In this document: positions 57,805-64,000 of the stretch, piece after piece | Layout: each line of letters opens with the position of its first letter | Numbering within the stretch: the first letter of the stretch is position 1 | Source: Cupriavidus phytohabitans | GTDB taxonomy: Bacteria > Pseudomonadota > Gammaproteobacteria > Burkholderiales > Burkholderiaceae | Reading direction: 5' to 3' | Assembly (NCBI RefSeq): GCF_000426345.1 | Contig: NZ_AUFE01000005.1 | Span: 62,001-126,000 of the forward strand | DNA length: 64,000 nt | Position numbers and translations under genes: made by a program | Notes under the pieces: model-generated | Told to the model about the DNA's origin: nothing | What the model saw: only the letters and a program-made list of their open reading frames with translations | Databases searched by the model: none

Positions 57805-57894
57805 CGCCCGCTGTTTGAGCGCAGCGCGACCCTGTCACGGTGTCATGCCGTGGCGGGGTCGGCGCATGCGCGCCGTCATCAACAGGCGGCGCGG

Positions 57895-57921
57895 AAAAAA
57901 ACGGCCGGCATGCGCCGGCCG
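57895..57921 (-). terminator. Rho-independent terminator of the YbaK-like gene
   Basis: On the minus strand, CGGCCGGC and GCCGGCCG form an 8-bp stem around GCAT, followed by seven Ts. It lies 18 bases after the stop at 57940. Confidence 0.88.
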
Positions 57922-57939
57922 CGGTGGTGTGGCATTGCC

Positions 57940-58413
57940 CTACATCATCCTGTGCGCGAAGTGGCCGCGCTTTGCATCGGCCATCAGTTCCATGAACTGG
58001 TCGGTGCTCATGTGCACCAGTTCCTGGTGGTCGCCCGCTTCGAAATAGACGTCGGCATGCGTCAGCAGGCTGTCGTCCAGCCAGGTCTGCGTGCCATACG
58101 CCATGGCGACCGGCGGGATCGCGCCGTGGTCGCAGTCCCTGAACACTTCGCGCACGCCATCCTCGTGCGCCAGCGACAGGTTGCGGCCGGTCTGCTCGCG
58201 GATCTCCGCCAGTTTCAGGTGGTGCGTGGAAGGAATCACCGCAGCGACATAGCCGCTGTCGTCTTCCAGCAGGACAGTCTTGGCCAGGCGGTCTCCGGGA
58301 ATGTGTGCAGCGTGTGCAGTGGCCATGCTGCTCAGGCTGTAGGGGTGCCGAACGGTGTCGAACTGGCTGTGCCTGGTGCTCAGGCATTTCGCCAGCGTAC
58401 TAGCCATGGTCAT
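57940..58413 (-). CDS. YbaK/EbsC-type aminoacyl-tRNA deacylase domain protein
   Basis: 157 residues. Family-like features are KTVLLEDDSGYVAAVIPSTH, the Lys in HHLKLAEIREQTGRNLSLAH, and DGAIPPV-type CDHGAIPPVAMAYGTQTW. YbaK/ProX-like proteins hydrolyse mischarged tRNAs. Two Mets open the frame (58413, 58407), both after GGAGG. Specificity is not inferable. Confidence 0.85.
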   Translation of the reverse strand: MTMASTLAKCLSTRHSQFDTVRHPYSLSSMATAHAAHIPGDRLAKTVLLEDDSGYVAAVIPSTHHLKLAEIREQTGRNLSLAHEDGVREVFRDCDHGAIPPVAMAYGTQTWLDDSLLTHADVYFEAGDHQELVHMSTDQFMELMADAKRGHFAHRMM

Positions 58414-58518
58414 GATCTCAAACCTCCGACGCGCTCATCGCGACAGTTGTCCGGGTGCTAATACTATAGGTCGCTGCGGGCCCGGTGGAGGCGTGTCGCC
58501 GTGTCCATTCCCGGCAAC

Positions 58519-58543
58519 AAAAAAAGGGCACCTTGCGGTGCCC
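58519..58543 (-). terminator. Rho-independent terminator of tctBA
   Basis: On the minus strand GGGCACC and GGTGCCC pair around a GCAA loop, followed by a run of seven Ts. It lies 47 bases after the tctA stop. Confidence 0.9.
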
Positions 58544-58590
58544 TCAGTGTTGCATTGCGAGCCGGCCCACAGGCCGGCGGCAAGTCCTGC

Positions 58591-60093
58591 TTATTCTTCC
58601 TGGAACGCTTCTTCGCGCTTGGCCTTGATCGAAGGCAGCGCCACGATCACCACCAGCACCGCGGCGGCGATCAGCAGGCCCATCGACAGCGGACGCGTCA
58701 CGAACACGCTGAAGTCACCCCGCGACAGCAGCAGCGAGCGGCGGAAGTTTTCTTCCATCATCGGCCCCAGCACGAAGCCGAGCAGCAGCGGAGCGGGTTC
58801 GCAGCGCAGCTTGATGAACAGGTAGCCCACCACGCCGAAGGCGGCGGTCTGGAACACGTCGAAGGTGGTGTTCTGGACCGAGTACACGCCGATGCAGCAG
58901 AACGTCAGGATGGCCGGGTACAGGTAGCGGTAAGGCACCTTCAGCAGCTTCACCCAGATGCCGATCAGCGGCAGGTTCAGCACGATCAGCATCAGGTTGC
59001 CGATCCACATCGAGGCGATCAGGCCCCAGAATAGCGCCGGATTGCTGGTCATCACCTGCGGGCCGGGCTGGATGTTGTGGATGGTCATCGCACCCACCAT
59101 CAGCGCCATCACCGCGTTGGGCGGAATGCCCAGCGTCAGCAGCGGGATGAACGAGGTCTGCGAAGCCGCGTTGTTGGCCGATTCCGGACCGGCCACGCCT
59201 TCGATCGCGCCCTTGCCGAATTCCTGCGGGAACTTGGAGGTCTTCTTCTCCAGCGAGTACGCCGCGAACGAAGCCAGCGAGGCGCCGCCGCCCGGCAGGA
59301 TGCCCAGCGCCGAACCCAGCGCGGTGCCGCGCAGCACGGCCGGGATCATGCGCTTGAAGTCGTCCTTGGTCGGGAACAGGTTGGTGATGTGGTCGGTAAA
59401 GGTTTCGCGCTGCTCCTTCTGCTCCAGGTTGGCGATGATTTCAGCAAAGCCGAAGATACCCATTGCCACCGAGACGAAGTTCAGGCCGTCGGTCAGTTCC
59501 GGCACGTCGAACGAGAAGCGCGCTGCGCCCGAGTTCACGTCGGTACCCACCAGGCCCAGCAGCAGGCCCAGCACGATCATGGCGATCGCCTTGACCAGCG
59601 AGCCCGAGGCCAGCACCACGGCGCCGATCAGGCCCAGCACCATCAGCGAGAAGTACTCGGCGGGGCCGAACTTGAAGGCCAGTTCCGACAGCGGCGCGGC
59701 AAACGCGGCCAGGATCATGGTGGCCACGCAGCCGGCGAAGAACGAGCCCAGGCCGGCGGTGGCAAGCGCCACCCCCGCTCGCCCTCGTCTTGCCATCTGG
59801 TAGCCATCGATGGTTGTCACCACCGAGGACGATTCACCCGGAAGGTTCACCAGGATGGCAGTGGTCGAGCCGCCGTACTGGGCACCGTAGTAGATACCGG
59901 CCAGCATGATCAGCGCGGCCACCGGCGGCAGCGTGTAGGTCACCGGCAGCAGCATGGCGATGGTCGCCAGCGGCCCCAGGCCCGGCAGCACGCCGATCAG
60001 GGTGCCCAGCACGCAGCCCAGGAAGGCGTACGCCAGGTTCTGGAAGGTCAGGGCGGTGGAGAAGCCCAGGCCCAGGTTAGTGAGTAGTTCCAT
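58591..60093 (-). CDS. tctA: TctA-type large membrane subunit of a tripartite tricarboxylate transporter
   Basis: 500 residues with about 11-12 helices. TctA signatures are GTLIGVLPGLGPLATIAMLL, YYGAQYGGSTTAILVNLPGE, GILPGGGASLASFAAYSLEK and GPESANNAASQTSFIPLLTL. It forms the transport channel with TctB, driven by ion gradients, and receives solute from a Bug/TctC protein. 13 bases after tctB. No tctC is adjacent. Confidence 0.95.
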   Translation of the reverse strand: MELLTNLGLGFSTALTFQNLAYAFLGCVLGTLIGVLPGLGPLATIAMLLPVTYTLPPVAALIMLAGIYYGAQYGGSTTAILVNLPGESSSVVTTIDGYQMARRGRAGVALATAGLGSFFAGCVATMILAAFAAPLSELAFKFGPAEYFSLMVLGLIGAVVLASGSLVKAIAMIVLGLLLGLVGTDVNSGAARFSFDVPELTDGLNFVSVAMGIFGFAEIIANLEQKEQRETFTDHITNLFPTKDDFKRMIPAVLRGTALGSALGILPGGGASLASFAAYSLEKKTSKFPQEFGKGAIEGVAGPESANNAASQTSFIPLLTLGIPPNAVMALMVGAMTIHNIQPGPQVMTSNPALFWGLIASMWIGNLMLIVLNLPLIGIWVKLLKVPYRYLYPAILTFCCIGVYSVQNTTFDVFQTAAFGVVGYLFIKLRCEPAPLLLGFVLGPMMEENFRRSLLLSRGDFSVFVTRPLSMGLLIAAAVLVVIVALPSIKAKREEAFQEE

Positions 60094-60106
60094 GTTGGCG
60101 GCCTCC

Positions 60107-60568
60107 TTAGCTTGCCAGGAAAGCCGGCCACACCGGCATCTGCAGGTTGATGCCGTACACGAACGCGCCCAGGCTGATCAGCACCAGGATGATGGCGTTC
60201 AGGATGGCGCCCTTCCAGCTGAACTCGTGACTGGCCATCGACGACACCAGCACCAGCACCAGCACCGACAGCACCATGCCCAGCGGCTTGAGCAGCAGGC
60301 CGAACAGCACGACCGAGCCGAGAATCCACAACAGCGTCTTGATGTCCCAGCGGGCCAGTTGGTCTTCCTCAGCCTTGGAAGACAGCGAGCCCCACAGCAC
60401 CAGCACGCCCAGCAGGGCGAGCACGATGCCGAGCCAGAACGGGAAGTATCCGGGTCCCATTTTTGCGGCGGTTCCCATGGAATAGCCGCGTGCGACCCAG
60501 GAAAAGCCGAATCCGACCAGGATGAACATCAGGCCGGAGGCGAAGTCCTTTTGGCTACGTATGCGCAA
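60107..60568 (-). CDS. tctB: TctB-type small membrane subunit
   Basis: 153 residues from a TTG start, AGGAG 7-8 bases upstream. Four hydrophobic helices (GLMFILVGFGFSWVARGYSM, YFPFWLGIVLALLGVLVLWG and two more), the TctB layout. Partner of the TctA that follows. Confidence 0.9.
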   Translation of the reverse strand: MRIRSQKDFASGLMFILVGFGFSWVARGYSMGTAAKMGPGYFPFWLGIVLALLGVLVLWGSLSSKAEEDQLARWDIKTLLWILGSVVLFGLLLKPLGMVLSVLVLVLVSSMASHEFSWKGAILNAIILVLISLGAFVYGINLQMPVWPAFLAS

Positions 60569-60941
60569 AGTGAATCTCCTCGAAAAGACGCTTGAAATCT
60601 GCGGTTGACCCTTTGTTGCGCCGCATCAATGTGGTCTGCAACGAAGGGCCCTCCTGCGGGCAGGGTGGAAGTTAAGGGGGCGACCTTTCAGCGACCTTTC
60701 AGATGTCTGCAAACAGGGTCATGGTTCGGGTATCCCCTAGTGAGATGGCGCTTAAAAGGCGCCTCGCCGGTTCGCAAAGCCAGTCTGGAGGCGGGCTGGC
60801 GGGTAAGGTGGCGGAAGTGCTGCGCTATCATCCGGAGCAGCCGGCGCCTTCGCATGGCGGTCTCCGCGGGAGCGCCGGCCTGAAAGCCCTGTAAGGTTTG
60901 AAAGGTTTCGGCAAGGACACATAGGTGAGGCAAGGAGCAGC
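60569..60941. other. Divergent intergenic region, tctB / antiporter
   Basis: 373 bases. Contains an 11-bp tandem duplication, GCGACCTTTCA, at 60680-60690 and 60691-60701. No regulator gene, no tctC and no recognisable small gene. Promoters for both flanking genes must lie here, but I cannot point to convincing boxes. Confidence 0.45.
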
Positions 60942-62723
<1,782 letters not shown>

Positions 62724-62738
62724 TGCGCCGGTTGTCTC

Positions 62739-62762
62739 CCCTCTCCCGCCTGCGGGAGAGGG
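62739..62762 (+). terminator. Hairpin after the antiporter gene
   Basis: CCCTCTCCCG (62739-62748) pairs with CGGGAGAGGG (62753-62762) around a CCTG loop; a second GGGGGAGAGGGAG run follows. No T-run, so it may be a dispersed palindromic repeat that also ends transcription. Confidence 0.5.
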
Positions 62763-62859
62763 AGAGCGGCTGGGGGAGAGGGAGAACACCTTACCTTACT
62801 TAGGCAAGCTCGCGCGGCCTGGGAGCACCCCAAACCGTTGGTGCCGCGAGTGCTTGTCC

Positions 62860-63855
62860 TCAGTCGACCTTCGCCCCCGACACCTTCACGATCTGCGCAT
62901 ACTTCTTCAGTTCCTTCTGCACCAACGCGCCAAACTGCTCCGGCGTAGTTGGGGCCGGCTGTGCCCCGATGCGGGCCAGGCGCGCCTTCATGTCGTCCGT
63001 CTTCAGGATCGCCACGATCTCGTGGTTCAGCTTCTCCACGATTTCGCGCGGCGTATTGGCCGGCGCGAACACGCCGAACCAGGTCGAGATATCGAAGCCT
63101 TCGAGCCCCAGCCCCTTGCCGGCCTCGGCAATGGTCGGCAAGTCCGGGAATGCCGCCGCCCGGCCGGCGGTGGTCACGGCGAAGGCCTTGAGCTTGCCCG
63201 CCTTGATATTGGCCGATGCCGAAGCGAGGTTGTCGAAGATCAGGTCGGTCTGGCCCGACAGCACCGACAGCTGCGCGGGCGACGCGCCGTTGTAGGGAAT
63301 ATGGACCATGCTGATCTTCGCCATGCTCTTGAACAGCTCGCCCGAAAGGTGCCCGGCGCTGCCGTTGCCGCCCGAGGCATAGTCAAGCTTGCCCGGATTC
63401 TTGCGCGCGTAGGCAACCAGGTCGCGCACATTGTTGATATGCAGCTCGGCGGCCTTGCCGGGGTGCATTACCAGCACGTTGGGCACGTCGGCGACCAGCG
63501 TGATCGGCGCGAAGTCCTTCACGGGGTCATACGGCATCTTGCTGAACAGCGTCGGGTTGATGGCATGCGTGGCCACCGCGCCCATGACGATGGTGTAGCC
63601 GTCGGCCGGCTGCTTGGCGACGTAGTCCGCGCCCAGGTTGCCGCCGGCGCCCGGCTTGTTTTCCACCACCACCGGCTGGCCGAGGCTGTCGCGCAGCTTG
63701 TCGCCAATGGCGCGCGCCACGGTGTCGAGCGGGCCGCCGGCGGGATAGGGCACCACGAAGCGCACGGGCTTGGTGGGGTAGGCGTTGGTGGCCGCCACGG
63801 CGGCGGCGGGCATCAGCGCCGCGGTCAGCGCGGCGGCAAGCAGTTTTTTCAGCAT
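62860..63855 (-). CDS. Bug-family tripartite tricarboxylate transporter receptor
   Basis: 331 residues. Signal peptide LLAAALTAALMPAAAVA|AT, then PVRFVVPYPAGGPLDTVARA, VVVENKPGAGGNLGADYVAK and LDYASGGNGSAGHLSGELFK. It is 2.3 kb from the TctC-less tctBA pair and could serve as its receptor, but the two are not in one operon. A DUF2214-like gene lies just upstream. Confidence 0.93.
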   Translation of the reverse strand: MLKKLLAAALTAALMPAAAVAATNAYPTKPVRFVVPYPAGGPLDTVARAIGDKLRDSLGQPVVVENKPGAGGNLGADYVAKQPADGYTIVMGAVATHAINPTLFSKMPYDPVKDFAPITLVADVPNVLVMHPGKAAELHINNVRDLVAYARKNPGKLDYASGGNGSAGHLSGELFKSMAKISMVHIPYNGASPAQLSVLSGQTDLIFDNLASASANIKAGKLKAFAVTTAGRAAAFPDLPTIAEAGKGLGLEGFDISTWFGVFAPANTPREIVEKLNHEIVAILKTDDMKARLARIGAQPAPTTPEQFGALVQKELKKYAQIVKVSGAKVD

Positions 63856-63883
63856 GTTGTGGATGACAGAAGGATAGGGATTC

Positions 63884-64000
63884 CTAGCGGGCCCCGATGC
63901 CGCGCGCCATCATCACGGCGCACAGCGGCAGCAGGATCACCAGATGCGATTCGATCATGACCCAGCGCCGCGCCGCCTTGATCTCGGACGGCGGCGGCAC
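63884..64000 (-). CDS. C-terminal part of a small membrane protein (DUF2214-like)
   Basis: The last 38 residues of a minus-strand gene: IKAARRWVMIESHLVILLPL then CAVMMARGIGAR and a TAG at 63886-63884. A membrane helix ending in LMARGIG is typical of DUF2214 proteins, small membrane proteins of unknown function. The 5' part is outside the window. Confidence 0.5.
   Translation of the reverse strand: MPPPSEIKAARRWVMIESHLVILLPLCAVMMARGIGAR

Overview
The window is a GC-rich (roughly two thirds G+C) chromosomal segment from a betaproteobacterium. The gene content points to Burkholderiales and most likely Cupriavidus: a complete ybgC-tolQRAB-pal-cpoB block, a kynB-kynU-kynA operon with a divergent Lrp-type regulator, glutaryl-CoA dehydrogenase with a divergent IclR regulator, and several tripartite-tricarboxylate (Bug/TctABC) transport genes. 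It reads as stable chromosome. I see no prophage, no intact insertion sequence, no CRISPR array and no rRNA. There is one tRNA, tRNA-Lys(TTT), with a near-perfect sigma70 promoter and a strong terminator.

Layout. 1-2170: minor pilins pilX (cut by the window edge), pilW and pilV on the minus strand, preceded by a scar of pilY1-like and FimT/GspH-like fragments and a short AT-rich island. 2314-4186: nrdR and glyA. 4576-10184: the Tol-Pal envelope system, then queC. 11041-15883: a YeeE/YedE-type sulfur transporter, tRNA-Lys, an internally deleted EAL phosphodiesterase, a three-gene DUF883/YqjE-type membrane operon and a 1-Cys peroxiredoxin. 16063-21862: gcdH/iclR and kynBUA/kynR, two divergent regulator-operon pairs each with a perfect palindrome between them. 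21859-27784: a divergent catabolic cluster. One arm holds a MarR regulator and a flavin reductase. The other holds a NicX-like ring-cleaving dioxygenase, a NicD-like hydrolase, an acyl-CoA-dehydrogenase-like flavoprotein without the usual catalytic Glu, and an acyl-CoA ligase. 27900-50324: mostly housekeeping and stress genes (msrA, cfa, pdxH, asmA-like, tcdA, cnoX, acyl-CoA ligase, chaC, FKBP, yaeQ, yceI, glnS), with an unusual two-part CoA-transferase at 48274. 50405-64000: phzF-like, a LysR/Bug/gamma-glutamyltransferase unit, katG with an OxyR-like site, a YbaK-like deacylase, tctB-tctA without tctC, a CvrA/NhaP2-type antiporter, and an orphan Bug protein.

The best candidate for an undescribed system is the 21859-27784 cluster. 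It pairs the last two enzyme types of 2,5-dihydroxypyridine breakdown (NicX and NicD) with CoA activation and a probable two-component flavin monooxygenase. That combination is not the standard nicotinate or picolinate route. Other points of interest are a DUF72 gene whose ATG is thrown out of frame by an 8-bp tandem duplication, the permuted-looking CoA-transferase, the EAL chimera, and several palindromic operators that tie regulators to their neighbours.
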